NCBI GenBank assembly: GCA_036337015.1 | Contig: JAYZEZ010000001.1 | Location: 1 to 64,000, forward strand | DNA length: 64,000 nt | Origin: Casp-alpha2 sp036337015 | GTDB lineage: Bacteria > Pseudomonadota > Alphaproteobacteria > Rhodospirillales > Casp-alpha2 | Reading direction: 5' to 3' | In this document: positions 33,464-42,599 of the stretch, in pieces | How positions within the stretch are numbered: position 1 is the first letter of the stretch | How the letters are laid out: each line of letters begins with the position of its first letter | Position numbers and translations under genes: made by a program | Notes under the pieces: generated by a model | Seen by the model: the letters and a program-made list of their open reading frames with translations, nothing else | What the model was told of the DNA's origin: nothing | Database searches by the model: none

Positions 33464-34069
33464 ATGAAGCACCCAGAAATATTCTTAATACGTCATGGCC
33501 AAACAACTTGGAATCGGATTGGTCGACACCAAGGACAATTAGATTCCGTTTTAACCTTAAAGGGAATTTGCCAGGTAAAAGGCGTCGCCAAACGTTTAGC
33601 TCGTGAAGTAAAAACATCACAAGCAATAACTATTGCTAGCAGTCCATTATTTCGATGCAAACAAACAGCAGCGATTTTATGCGATGCATTAGATTTGGAC
33701 GTCGAACAAATAAATTATGACAACCGACTTATGGAACGATGTTTTGGCCACTGGCAAGGTCTAACAGACAACGAAATTAATAAGCGATTTCCTAAAGAAT
33801 GGGCCGACCGCAAAAAAAATCCATGGTCATACTCAATACCTCACGGTGGTGAGAATTATACGAAACTAAGTGAACGTGTTTTAAATTGGTTAACTGAACA
33901 AGATCCAAACCAGAAAATTATTTTAATTACTCACGGACAAACCGGAAAGACACTGCGCGGCATCTTGTTAAAGTTATCTCCTAACGAGACTTTGCTATTA
34001 CCTGAGCCACAAACCGCCGCCTATCACCTTATTAATGGCCAGGCATTCCTATTGGAAGGTGAATTTTAA
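33464..34069 (+). CDS. Histidine phosphatase (phosphoglycerate mutase-like) family protein
   Basis: A 201-aa cytoplasmic phosphatase of the branch-1 histidine family. The phospho-histidine motif is FLIRHGQTTWN (His near residue 11), with the partner His in ITHGQTGKTLRG and the Glu in RLMERCFGHWQG. Cofactor-dependent mutases are longer, so this is more likely a phosphatase on a sugar or cofactor phosphate. Divergent from the hydrolase. Confidence 0.85.
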   Translation: MKHPEIFLIRHGQTTWNRIGRHQGQLDSVLTLKGICQVKGVAKRLAREVKTSQAITIASSPLFRCKQTAAILCDALDLDVEQINYDNRLMERCFGHWQGLTDNEINKRFPKEWADRKKNPWSYSIPHGGENYTKLSERVLNWLTEQDPNQKIILITHGQTGKTLRGILLKLSPNETLLLPEPQTAAYHLINGQAFLLEGEF

Positions 34070-34110
34070 AAGAATAGAAAAAAATTATAATTTTGACGTT
34101 TGTTTAAAAA

Positions 34111-34359
34111 TTAAAACTTTCTTGCCTGTACTAAATAAGCTGAGACTTTTTCCTCGCCAAGCGCAATACAAGCCTCTAGACGATGCAAACCCTCAACTAG
34201 TACGAATCGATCATTCCCCTTTCTAACTTGAATCGGTATTTTTTGGCCATTTTCAAGAATATCTTCAGCCAATTTTTCCACCTTTAATTGATCTAAGGTC
34301 TTTCGCCTCCCTTTGGGTATATAGATCTCGTTGATGGAAATTTTTAAAATTCTGAGCAT
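34111..34359 (-). CDS. Small ParB-like N-terminal domain protein
   Basis: An 82-aa protein that is just a ParB/sulfiredoxin-like domain: KLAEDILENGQKIPIQVRK and the phosphate-binding EGLHRLEACIALG. The DNA-binding HTH and dimer domains of chromosomal ParB are missing, and no parA is nearby, so plasmid-type partition is unlikely. Such mini-ParB proteins are often nucleotide-binding or nuclease-like. It lies between a phosphatase and the leftward envelope operon. Confidence 0.7.
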   Translation of the reverse strand: MLRILKISINEIYIPKGRRKTLDQLKVEKLAEDILENGQKIPIQVRKGNDRFVLVEGLHRLEACIALGEEKVSAYLVQARKF

Positions 34360-34391
34360 TTGATTCCCTCGAAATTTAACAACACAAAATT

Positions 34392-35345
34392 TTAGGCTCC
34401 TCGTAAATATTTTCTTGGATCTCGCGCTATTCGACCACGACGCATTTCAAAATGAAGTTGCGGCTTTTTAACATTCCCTGTTGAGCCAACTGTAGCTATT
34501 AGTTGACCTTTAGTGACTTTCATACCTCGTTTTACTAGTACTTTTTCAATATGAGCATAAGCTGTTACCCATCCACCAGAATGTTTGATTAGCAGCAAAT
34601 TACCAAATCCCCTAAGCTCGTTTCCAGCATAAACTACAGTCCCATTTTCTGATGCGACAACAGATGATCCACGTCGACTAGCAATGTTTATACCATCATT
34701 ACGCATTCCCTTAGCTTTAGCACCAAAATTAGAAATTACTTTTCCTTTTACTGGCCAAGCGAACCCCTTGTTGGACAAGGCCGAAGGTCGATCTACTGCC
34801 GATGGCGGAATGTTAGATTTTCGACTTATCCCAGAAGACTTTGACTGATACTTAAAAAAGCTATTTTCCTGATTTCGGGTTTTTTCTAATGATCTCCTTG
34901 GCAGAATAAGTCTTTGATCTGTTCTAATTTTATAGGGTGGGTTGAGATTATTTGCCCTGGCTAGGTCATACGGGTTTACAAGGAACTGCTTGGCTATCCC
35001 ATAAAACGTCTCGCCACGGTGTACGACGTGATACCTAATTCGGGGCAAGATAACTCGTTGGCCAACCTGTAAATGAAAAGGCGGAAGCAATTGATTTGCT
35101 TCGATAATTTCACGAACTGATACCTGATGCCTTCTTGACAAAGCATAGACTGTATCACCACGACTAGCATAAATTACGTCCTTAGATTGTGAACTCTTTG
35201 CATTAAATACTCTAGGAATCGATGCGATTGGTTTGTTGGAATCTTGTGGACGCACACGTGGCAAAGGCCACTCTATTGCTCCGCAAGAGCTCAAAACGAA
35301 AGCGATCATTACTTGCCAAAACAATAATTTATGAAAATGCCTCAT
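34392..35345 (-). CDS. NlpD-like lipoprotein: LysM repeats and degenerate LytM/M23
   Basis: A 317-aa envelope protein. With the ATG at 35345 it starts with a lipoprotein signal (hydrophobic segment, lipobox VLSSC). Two LysM peptidoglycan-binding domains follow (IYASRGDTVYALSRRHQVS and YHVVHRGETFYGIAKQF), then an M23 domain. Its zinc site is degenerate: NDGIN replaces HxGxD and QLHFE replaces HLHFE, as in NlpD/EnvC, so it should activate an amidase rather than cut the wall itself. It follows pcm in the surE-pcm-nlpD order known from other Proteobacteria. An upstream in-frame ATG gives an N-terminal extension that would spoil the signal. Confidence 0.85.
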   Translation of the reverse strand: MRHFHKLLFWQVMIAFVLSSCGAIEWPLPRVRPQDSNKPIASIPRVFNAKSSQSKDVIYASRGDTVYALSRRHQVSVREIIEANQLLPPFHLQVGQRVILPRIRYHVVHRGETFYGIAKQFLVNPYDLARANNLNPPYKIRTDQRLILPRRSLEKTRNQENSFFKYQSKSSGISRKSNIPPSAVDRPSALSNKGFAWPVKGKVISNFGAKAKGMRNDGINIASRRGSSVVASENGTVVYAGNELRGFGNLLLIKHSGGWVTAYAHIEKVLVKRGMKVTKGQLIATVGSTGNVKKPQLHFEMRRGRIARDPRKYLRGA

Positions 35346-35421
35346 ATGTTCATTATCACCTATGACAACCTCACGCATCAACGACCATAGAAAAAAATTT
35401 AAGATTCTAAATTTCGTTGTA

Positions 35422-36054
35422 TCATTCTGCCACCGCCCCAGCTACCAAGGGAACGAAACGGATTGCCCCCATATCTTCTGTTTCCACAGCAACCGCCGTT
35501 CGTCTTACACGGATTAAATGCTGATCATTCAAATCTAGACCTACTGGAACAATCATAATCCCACCTTGAGTCAATTGTTCAAGAAGGATGTCTGGAATAT
35601 CGGCCGCAGCAGCTGTAACCATTATGCGCTCAAATGGCGCCTGTTCCAACCACCCCAAAGAACCATCACCAATGCGGGTTGTAATATTAACAAGCCCTAA
35701 TTCTTTGAATCGATTTTCAGCATCTTTTAGTAGTTCTGGATAACGTTCAACAGTGTACAGACGACGACAAAGTTTAGAGAGAACAGCGGCTTGATATCCT
35801 GAACCGGTTCCAATCTCGAGAACCTTCATTCTGTCAGTCAACTCCAAAGCCTGAGTCATGAAGCCAACAGTACTAGGCTGACTCAAAGTCTGATGAAAAC
35901 CAATCGGAAGCGCAACATCATCATAGGCAAAGTCTTTGAATAGGTTGGGAAGAAACATTTCACGCGGCAAAGATGCAATAGCTTCCAATATATCACCGTC
36001 AACAATGCCTTTATCGCGCAAAAGCGAGATTAGACTTATCATTCCATCAGTCAT
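35422..36054 (-). CDS. pcm: Protein-L-isoaspartate O-methyltransferase
   Basis: A 210-aa methyltransferase repairing isoaspartyl damage in proteins. The family motif VLEIGTGSGYQAAVL is intact, with the upstream QTLSQPSTVGFMTQAL substrate-binding loop. It starts inside the end of surE (four-base ATGA overlap), so both are made together. Compare the second PCMT-like protein at 55847, whose first motif is altered. Confidence 0.95.
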   Translation of the reverse strand: MTDGMISLISLLRDKGIVDGDILEAIASLPREMFLPNLFKDFAYDDVALPIGFHQTLSQPSTVGFMTQALELTDRMKVLEIGTGSGYQAAVLSKLCRRLYTVERYPELLKDAENRFKELGLVNITTRIGDGSLGWLEQAPFERIMVTAAAADIPDILLEQLTQGGIMIVPVGLDLNDQHLIRVRRTAVAVETEDMGAIRFVPLVAGAVAE

Positions 36055-36836
36055 CTTTTAAACTTACTGCGTAATTTTTTTAGCGTTTCTAGATGGGTCA
36101 AATCCATAGACAAAGGCGTCACAGAAATTACGCCTCTCTGAATAGCCTCAAGATCACTTCCAACACGATATCGTTCTTGCCGACGTTGAGCTCCAATCCA
36201 GTGATAAGGCTCGCCTCTCGGATCTACTCCGCTTACTAGATCGCTCCCTATTTTACGACACCCCTGAGATGTGAACTCTATTCCACATACTTTAGATGCT
36301 GCAACATCCGGAAAATTAACATTTATCAGAACACCGCTGGGCAAAGGCTCTTCACAAAGCATCCTCAGTACTTTTGGCGCCCAATTTCTTGCGGTTGCCC
36401 ATTTTACAGAATGGCCATCAGTAAATACTTGACTGAGAGCGATTGAAGGCACACCCAGTAAAGTGGCTTCCATAGCCGCAGCAACAGTTCCTGAGTACGT
36501 TACGTCCTCACCTACATTAGCACCTCGATTAATTCCCGAAAGCATAAGGTCTGGAGGGGCCTTCTTCATCAATTCATTAACACCAATTAGCACACTGTCT
36601 GTAGGAGTTCCATCAACTGCATAGCGAAACTTAGAAATTTTACGTATTCGAAGTGGCCTGCGTAATGTAAGGGAATGACTAGTCGCTGACTGTTCGGTTT
36701 CAGGTGAAACAATCCACACCTCACCCACCATATTAGTTAAAATATTTTCCAGCAGCTTTAATCCTGGAGCGTTAATCCCATCGTCATTAGAAATAAGAAC
36801 CCGCGCCTGGGACAAGACGAGAGTTTTAATCGACAT
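36051..36836 (-). CDS. surE: 5'/3'-nucleotidase SurE
   Basis: A 261-aa metal-dependent nucleotidase of the SurE family. The metal-binding ISNDDGINAPGL motif and SGINRGANVGEDVTYSGTVAA are present. Its start overlaps the 3' end of serS by 11 bases and its stop overlaps pcm, placing it in a tightly packed serS-surE-pcm operon. Confidence 0.95.
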   Translation of the reverse strand: MSIKTLVLSQARVLISNDDGINAPGLKLLENILTNMVGEVWIVSPETEQSATSHSLTLRRPLRIRKISKFRYAVDGTPTDSVLIGVNELMKKAPPDLMLSGINRGANVGEDVTYSGTVAAAMEATLLGVPSIALSQVFTDGHSVKWATARNWAPKVLRMLCEEPLPSGVLINVNFPDVAASKVCGIEFTSQGCRKIGSDLVSGVDPRGEPYHWIGAQRRQERYRVGSDLEAIQRGVISVTPLSMDLTHLETLKKLRSKFKR

Positions 36837-38106
36837 TAGCAGATATTACCTCTAGTCCACCCATGTATGGACGAAGTGCCTCCGGCATGATTACAGAACC
36901 ATCAGCCTGTTGGTAATTTTCTAATATAGCGATTAAAGTACGACCAACTGCTAGCCCAGAACCATTTAGGGTATGAACAAAACTAGTCTCCTTTTCTCCT
37001 TTTCCTCGATAGCGAGCCTTCATTCGCCTTGCTTGAAAATCACCACAATTAGAACAACTTGAAATTTCACGGTACTTGTCCTGTCCTGGCAACCAGACCT
37101 CAATGTCATAAGTCTTTTTTGCACTAAATCCCATATCTCCCGTAGAAAGTAAAACAGTGCGAAAAGCAATATTCAGGCGTTTTAGAACTTCCTCAGCACA
37201 ATTTGTCATGCGCTCCAGCTCCGCCTCAGAAGACATAGAATCCGTAATCGTAACCATTTCAACCTTTGTAAATTGGTGTTGCCTGATCATTCCTCGTGTA
37301 TCTTTTCCTGCTGCTCCAGCTTCAGATCGAAAGCACCAAGTCATAGCAGTTAATCTTTGAGGAAGACTATCAATATCAGAAATTGTGTTTGCCACTATAT
37401 TTGTTAGTGGCACTTCTGCCGTTGGTATAAGCCATAATCCATCTTCTGTCTTAAATAAATCATCGCCAAATTTAGGCAACTGACCTGTACCAAACATGGA
37501 CCCATTATTAACTAAAGCTGGAGGATTAACTTCCGTTAAACCATGTTCCAAAGTATGAAGATCAAGCATAAAATTACTTATGGCACGCTCCAAACGTGCT
37601 AAAGCATTAGATAAAAATACAAACCGAGATCGCGAAACTTTTGCAGCTGTTTCAAAATCCATCATCCCTAAAGATTCACCTATCGCAAAATGTTCTTTTG
37701 GCTCAAAATTAAATTCTGGTTTTTCTCCCCAAACCCTAATTAATCTATTTGCAGTCTCGTCTGGACCATTAGGAACGTCTTCATCTGGAATATTTGGCAA
37801 TTCAGAAAGTGCCATTTCTAGTTTTTTTGTAGCAGATAAAGCCTCCTTTTCAGCTTTGGCTTCATCAGACTTAGTTTTCGAAACTAATTCTAGCATATTT
37901 GTAATGTCTTCACCTTTTGACTTTGCAGCACCAATTTCCTTAGAAAGTTGATTTCGTTCTGCTTTAATCTTTTGTGCCTTCGTTTCTAAATTTCTTCGCT
38001 TGGAATCAAGATCCAATATTCCGCTAGCTTTTGATGACACCCCCCTGCGTGAGAGAGCTAAATCGAAGGCTTCTGCATTGTCACGTATCCATTTGATATC
38101 AAACAT
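36826..38106 (-). CDS. serS: Seryl-tRNA synthetase
   Basis: A 426-aa class II synthetase. An N-terminal coiled-coil arm for tRNA-Ser (LDSKRRNLETKAQKIKAERNQLSKEIG) is followed by motif 2 (CFRSEAGAAGKDTRGMIR) and motif 3 (GSGLAVGRTLIAILENYQ). Length matches the family. It follows tatC after about 70 bp. Confidence 0.97.
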   Translation of the reverse strand: MFDIKWIRDNAEAFDLALSRRGVSSKASGILDLDSKRRNLETKAQKIKAERNQLSKEIGAAKSKGEDITNMLELVSKTKSDEAKAEKEALSATKKLEMALSELPNIPDEDVPNGPDETANRLIRVWGEKPEFNFEPKEHFAIGESLGMMDFETAAKVSRSRFVFLSNALARLERAISNFMLDLHTLEHGLTEVNPPALVNNGSMFGTGQLPKFGDDLFKTEDGLWLIPTAEVPLTNIVANTISDIDSLPQRLTAMTWCFRSEAGAAGKDTRGMIRQHQFTKVEMVTITDSMSSEAELERMTNCAEEVLKRLNIAFRTVLLSTGDMGFSAKKTYDIEVWLPGQDKYREISSCSNCGDFQARRMKARYRGKGEKETSFVHTLNGSGLAVGRTLIAILENYQQADGSVIMPEALRPYMGGLEVISANVD

Positions 38107-38174
38107 TTCAATTTTAGCCTTTAAGCAATTGAACTTTTTTAATCAGACTGAAAACAGTTATATATTTTATAATT

Positions 38175-39005
38175 TTATTTTTCATCCAAACTTTCATTTT
38201 CATCATCATCTTTTAATTCATCGTCATGCTCATCAGCATAACCTTTTTTGCGTTCGATCATTTTTACAGAGTAAATAGAAATCTCATAGAGTAATAGGGT
38301 AGGTAGAGCTAAACCAATTTGGCTAATTACATCAGGGGGTGTTAAAATTGCAGCAACAATGAAGGTTACAACAATCGCATACTTTCGCTTTTCCTTCATA
38401 CCTTTAGAGCTAACTAATCCCACCCTTCCCAATAACGTCATCACCACTGGCAACTCAAAACACAACCCAAAAGCAAAAATCAACCTCATAACCAATGAAA
38501 GGTATTGATCTACCTTTGCTTCCAATTGGATAGGAAGCGTTCCCACTCCACCAGAAGCCTCAAAACTTAAAAAAAACTTCCATGCTAGTGGAAAAACGAA
38601 GTAATAAACTAGAGCACCCCCCATAAAAAAAAGTATTGGCGTTGCAATTAGAAATGGCGCGAAAGCTTTCTTTTCATTCTTATAAAGGCCGGGCGCAATA
38701 AACATCCAGACTTGCATTGCCAAAAATGGGAATGATAGAAACAAAGCCGCAAAAAATGCCACCTTAATATATGTAAAGAAAGCTTCGTGAAGGGCTGTAA
38801 AGATTAATCTTCGTTGACCTCCCATTTGCTCTAAAACATCAGCTAATGGTGCAACCAAGAAATTATAAATTGAAGGAGCAAAATAATAGCAAATAAAGAA
38901 TAGTAAAAGAATTGCAACGACAGAATAGATAAGACGGCTCCTTAACTCAATCAAATGATCAAGGAGTGGCATAGTCCTCTCGTCAGTTTTTAGATCATCC
39001 TGCAT
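38175..39005 (-). CDS. tatC: Twin-arginine translocase subunit TatC
   Basis: A 276-aa six-helix core of the Tat export machine. MPLLDHLIELRSRLIYSV is the conserved signal-binding N-terminus, and the loops include FSLPFLAMQVWMFIAPGLYKNEK-like residues. The C-terminus is strongly acidic. Third gene of tatA-tatB-tatC. Confidence 0.95.
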   Translation of the reverse strand: MQDDLKTDERTMPLLDHLIELRSRLIYSVVAILLLFFICYYFAPSIYNFLVAPLADVLEQMGGQRRLIFTALHEAFFTYIKVAFFAALFLSFPFLAMQVWMFIAPGLYKNEKKAFAPFLIATPILFFMGGALVYYFVFPLAWKFFLSFEASGGVGTLPIQLEAKVDQYLSLVMRLIFAFGLCFELPVVMTLLGRVGLVSSKGMKEKRKYAIVVTFIVAAILTPPDVISQIGLALPTLLLYEISIYSVKMIERKKGYADEHDDELKDDDENESLDEK

Positions 39006-39011
39006 GCTCTA

Positions 39012-39446
39012 CTAACCATCCACCTTACCTAATTTAGATGTGTCATTATTTTTAGGCTTAAGTGATTTTTGAACATTACTTTTCTTTTTTTCGGTTTTTT
39101 CGACCGAAGACTTTGGATTCGTTGTTATCTTCAAATCTTCCGCAGCTTCTGTCATACTATCTCGCAAATCGTCTTCTATATCTATTTCATCAAACTCAAT
39201 ATTTGCAGCATCTTTGAATTTTTGAGTTAAATCCATATCTTCTCCACTAATAGTATTTGCGAAGTCTTCCATTTCTGCTTCGCGCACTACATCATCCATA
39301 CCATCACGCAAGTCACGCGCAAGGGAACGTGCCTTACGAATTCCTCTGGTAATGGTTCTGACAGCTCCGGGCAGGTCCTTAGGACCGATAACTATCAGTG
39401 CAATAACGGCAAGGATAAATATTTCTTGCCATCCAATATCGAACAT
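39012..39446 (-). CDS. tatB: Twin-arginine translocase subunit TatB
   Basis: A 144-aa TatB: short N-terminal membrane helix (MFDIGWQEIFILAVIALIVI) followed by the GPKDLP hinge and a long amphipathic, then charged, helix. The extended Asp/Glu/Lys-rich tail is typical of alphaproteobacterial TatB. Six bp before tatC. Confidence 0.93.
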   Translation of the reverse strand: MFDIGWQEIFILAVIALIVIGPKDLPGAVRTITRGIRKARSLARDLRDGMDDVVREAEMEDFANTISGEDMDLTQKFKDAANIEFDEIDIEDDLRDSMTEAAEDLKITTNPKSSVEKTEKKKSNVQKSLKPKNNDTSKLGKVDG

Positions 39447-39532
39447 AAACGATCAAAGCTCCCAAAGAGAGGCATGAATAACACTAAGGAAATAAACAAA
39501 AACTAGAGTATCAAAGTCGATTGACTAAATAG

Positions 39533-39784
39533 TTAATCTTTAGCCTTTTCCTCTTGTTTCGATTCAGGAGCTACAGATTCTACCGCATCCAACTGTTCAG
39601 ACTTAAGGGTTTTCTTGTTTTTATCCCCATCTGTAGTTTCTGCTCCATCGTCCTTCATGCCTTTTTTAAAAGACTTCAAGCCCTTACCAAAATCTCCCAT
39701 AAGCGCGGAGATCTTACCCCGCCCTCCGAACAAGACCAAGACTATGATAAGAATAATGACTAATTGCCACGGTCCAAGTGCCAT
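39533..39784 (-). CDS. tatA: Twin-arginine translocase subunit TatA
   Basis: An 83-aa TatA: membrane helix (PWQLVIILIIVLVLFG), hinge GRGKI and amphipathic helix FGKGLKSFKKGM, with an acidic tail. Polymerises to form the Tat pore. First of the three tat genes. Confidence 0.93.
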   Translation of the reverse strand: MALGPWQLVIILIIVLVLFGGRGKISALMGDFGKGLKSFKKGMKDDGAETTDGDKNKKTLKSEQLDAVESVAPESKQEEKAKD

Positions 39785-39896
39785 TTTTGAACCTCACTTT
39801 ATTATCTGTTAAAGATTCGGTGGCGGATAATGGCAGAAAGCTATTGGCTGAGCAATGCGATATAAGAAATTTCCTTAAATGCTACTCTACTGAATC

Positions 39897-40637
39897 TCAA
39901 TCATCACTTAATGGATTGATCCGCTCATCAAGGTTTTCTTCTTTAATTTCAAGATCATCTGCTCCCATTAGTTCTAATTGCGAGCTGTTATCAGCTTCAT
40001 TATTTTCTGGGCTCCCATCTTGTAATGCAGCAGCTGTATAAACACTGATAGCTGGACCAGAATCCAACAACCCGGCCGCTTCAAGGTCTTCCATTCCTGG
40101 TAGGTCACGAATATCATCTAATCCAAAATGGTCTAAAAAATTATCCGTAGTGCCCCAAGTCATAGGTCGTCCAGGAGACCTCCTCCGCCCCCTTGGCTTT
40201 ATCCACAAAGCTTCCAATAGCACATCCAAAGTACCTTTGCTGAGCCCCACTCCCCTAACCTCTTCGATTTCAGCACGAGTAATAGGTTGGTGATAGGCGA
40301 TAATAGCAAGTGTTTCTATAGCCGCCCTACTGAGCTTACGTGGTACCTCAACCTCTTGATTCAATCTTTGTGCGAGTTCAGGAGATGTACGAAAAGCCCA
40401 AGATTTCCCTACTTGAATAAGGTTAACTCCCCGTTTTGAATAGAAATCTTTTAAATCTAATAGAATAGTTTTAATGTCAACGCCTTCGGGCAATCTATTC
40501 GCTAAAATCCTCTCGGTTATAGGCTCACTTGAAGCAAATAAAATGGCCTCAAGTAATCTAATATGCTCAATGTTAGAAGATCCAAGCTTTTCGTTATCGT
40601 AAATATCGGAATCACCGGCATCACTTTTATTATTCAT
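39897..40637 (-). CDS. scpB: Segregation and condensation protein B
   Basis: A 246-aa kleisin partner with two winged-helix domains (LLEAILFASSEPITERILANRL and RAAIETLAIIAYHQPITRAEIE). The C-terminus carries a long acidic extension. Start and scpA stop overlap by ATGA. Works with ScpA and SMC in chromosome compaction. Confidence 0.93.
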   Translation of the reverse strand: MNNKSDAGDSDIYDNEKLGSSNIEHIRLLEAILFASSEPITERILANRLPEGVDIKTILLDLKDFYSKRGVNLIQVGKSWAFRTSPELAQRLNQEVEVPRKLSRAAIETLAIIAYHQPITRAEIEEVRGVGLSKGTLDVLLEALWIKPRGRRRSPGRPMTWGTTDNFLDHFGLDDIRDLPGMEDLEAAGLLDSGPAISVYTAAALQDGSPENNEADNSSQLELMGADDLEIKEENLDERINPLSDD

Positions 40638-41446
40638 TCCTCTGGATTCTCCATTGTTTCACTATTACCTTTAGCATCTTCAACTTTTACATATATGGGA
40701 CCAAATGCCCCTGATTGACGAATCTTAACTTTTCCCTCACGAGCCAATTCTAGGCTCGCTGCAAAAGTAGATGCGATTGCCGAACGAGCAATAAGTCCTT
40801 CCATAATAGTTACAGGCAAGAACTGCCATAGACTTTCCCAGTCTGGAGACGAACCAAGTAAGGATGTTAAGCGTACAATAGCTTCCTCTACTGTATGGAT
40901 GTTAAATGATTCAATTTGAAGTGTGCCACTATTTTTTCTACGTTTTTGGTCACCATAAGCCTTTAATAAATCAAAGAGACTTACTTCCAAAATAGGATTT
41001 ATGAAAGCACGAAAGATTTCAGGGGCACCACGTCCAAAAAAGTCTCTACCAAGACAGGAACGAGCAAACAAATTTTGTCCACTATCTTGCATCACTTCTA
41101 AACGCCGCAACTGAAATGCGAGTGCAGCAGCCATTTCCTCACCAGTAGGCTCACCCTCTTCATCTAAATCAGGAAGCAATAGGCGTGATTTTAAAAAAGC
41201 TAGCCACGCGGCCATAACGAGATAATCAGCTGCCAGCTCAAGGTTCTCACGTCTCGCATTGGCTACAAATGAAAGATATTGATTGGCCAATTCCAGTATA
41301 GAAATCTGTACTAAATCTAATTTCTGCTCACGTGCCAGCACCAGCAAAACATCAATTGGTCCTTCAAAACCGTCTAAATCAACAACAAAAGCGGCATCCC
41401 TTTTACCTTCTGAAATAGAATTCTTGAATTTATTATCTTCAAACAT
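40634..41446 (-). CDS. scpA: Segregation and condensation protein A
   Basis: A 270-aa kleisin subunit of the SMC complex. The N-terminal VVDLDGFEGPIDVLLVLAR and DLVQISILELANQYL are family motifs, and AADYLVMAAWLAFLKSRLLLP follows. Coupled with scpB and upstream of the tat genes, the standard alphaproteobacterial order. Confidence 0.93.
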   Translation of the reverse strand: MFEDNKFKNSISEGKRDAAFVVDLDGFEGPIDVLLVLAREQKLDLVQISILELANQYLSFVANARRENLELAADYLVMAAWLAFLKSRLLLPDLDEEGEPTGEEMAAALAFQLRRLEVMQDSGQNLFARSCLGRDFFGRGAPEIFRAFINPILEVSLFDLLKAYGDQKRRKNSGTLQIESFNIHTVEEAIVRLTSLLGSSPDWESLWQFLPVTIMEGLIARSAIASTFAASLELAREGKVKIRQSGAFGPIYVKVEDAKGNSETMENPEE

Positions 41447-41554
41447 TTCTAATGTCGTTCACAATCCAAAGGTAAAATTCACTAAAAAGTTAAAAAACAA
41501 AAATAAGAAGAAGTACTAATTTAATATTTTATATTAAACCTCTAACCAATCCAT

Positions 41555-42595
41555 CTAATTTATTACCAAATTAATAATATTTTTAAGTCGCTCAAGGGCA
41601 GCAGCTCCGTCCCAATCTTCAATCGTACCAAGCAAATCATTGCTTCGCAAAAGTCGAGTTGCTGCCGAATTTGTCAAAGGAGAGACACCACAAGAAACGC
41701 TTTTCATTTCTTCCAAGTCACCACAACAATGAAGGACTATATCGCATCCCGCATTTAAAGCATTTTGTGCACGCTTATCCATTGGGCCCGCAAGGGCCTG
41801 CATAGAAAGATCATCAGAAACTAATACACCCTTAAAACCTATAGTTTTACGGATAATATCTTCAATTATAATTTTTGAATTAGTTGCAGGCTCCAAATTG
41901 TCTAGACAACTGTATGCTACATGAGCTGTCATAGCCCAAGGCATATGATTTAATGCAAAGAACGGCTTAAAGTCTGTTGATTCTAGAACTTCTATTGAGG
42001 CATCTACCACTGGAAGACTGGCATGGCTATCAGCCTTTGCGAGGCCATGGCCAGGTATATGCTTAATGACCGGGGTAACACCAGCTGATAAAAACCCTTC
42101 TGCAGTTGCTAGCCCTAGCTTTGATACAGTCTGAACATCAACTCCTAAAGCACGATCACCAATTATTGCGTGGCTCCCTGGCCTAGGAATATCAAGAACC
42201 GGCGCACAATTGATAGTAATACCAACGTCAATAAGTTCTGCGGCTATAAGTTGTGCGTTAAGACGTGCTGCTTCAATTGCTAATTCAAGGTCTAAATTCG
42301 CAATCTTTTGAAATACAGCTGCAGCTGGCGCTTCTCGCCAATAGGGAGCCTTTAGCCTTTGGACTCTTCCTCCTTCTTGATCAATTAAAATTTGTGCTTT
42401 ATCAAAATCTGTACAACTCAGAAGGTCCTCAACCAGAGCACGAACTTGTCTTGGATTTTGGCAATTTCGCTCGAAAAGTATAAATCCAGCTGGACATACA
42501 TCAGAAAAAAAACTTTTTTCCTCACTTTTTAAAACAGGCCCCGAGCATCCGTATATTACGGCATTAGGTAGTTTTAAAGAATTATCTAAACTCAC
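41555..42595 (-). CDS. nagZ: Beta-N-acetylglucosaminidase NagZ
   Basis: A 346-aa cytoplasmic glycoside hydrolase family 3 enzyme that recycles murein fragments. The motif IKHIPGHGLAKADSH carries the catalytic dyad His, the VLVSDDLSMQAL segment the nucleophile Asp, and ILIDQEGGRVQRL the substrate loop. It lies between scpA and a SPOR-domain protein, the usual alphaproteobacterial position. Confidence 0.94.
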   Translation of the reverse strand: MSLDNSLKLPNAVIYGCSGPVLKSEEKSFFSDVCPAGFILFERNCQNPRQVRALVEDLLSCTDFDKAQILIDQEGGRVQRLKAPYWREAPAAAVFQKIANLDLELAIEAARLNAQLIAAELIDVGITINCAPVLDIPRPGSHAIIGDRALGVDVQTVSKLGLATAEGFLSAGVTPVIKHIPGHGLAKADSHASLPVVDASIEVLESTDFKPFFALNHMPWAMTAHVAYSCLDNLEPATNSKIIIEDIIRKTIGFKGVLVSDDLSMQALAGPMDKRAQNALNAGCDIVLHCCGDLEEMKSVSCGVSPLTNSAATRLLRSNDLLGTIEDWDGAAALERLKNIINLVIN

Positions 42596-42599
42596 TATT

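Noticed and set aside
34111..34359. Mini-ParB considered as part of a plasmid or phage partition module
   Set aside because: No parA, parS-like repeat, replication or phage gene lies nearby; the neighbours are chromosomal housekeeping genes.
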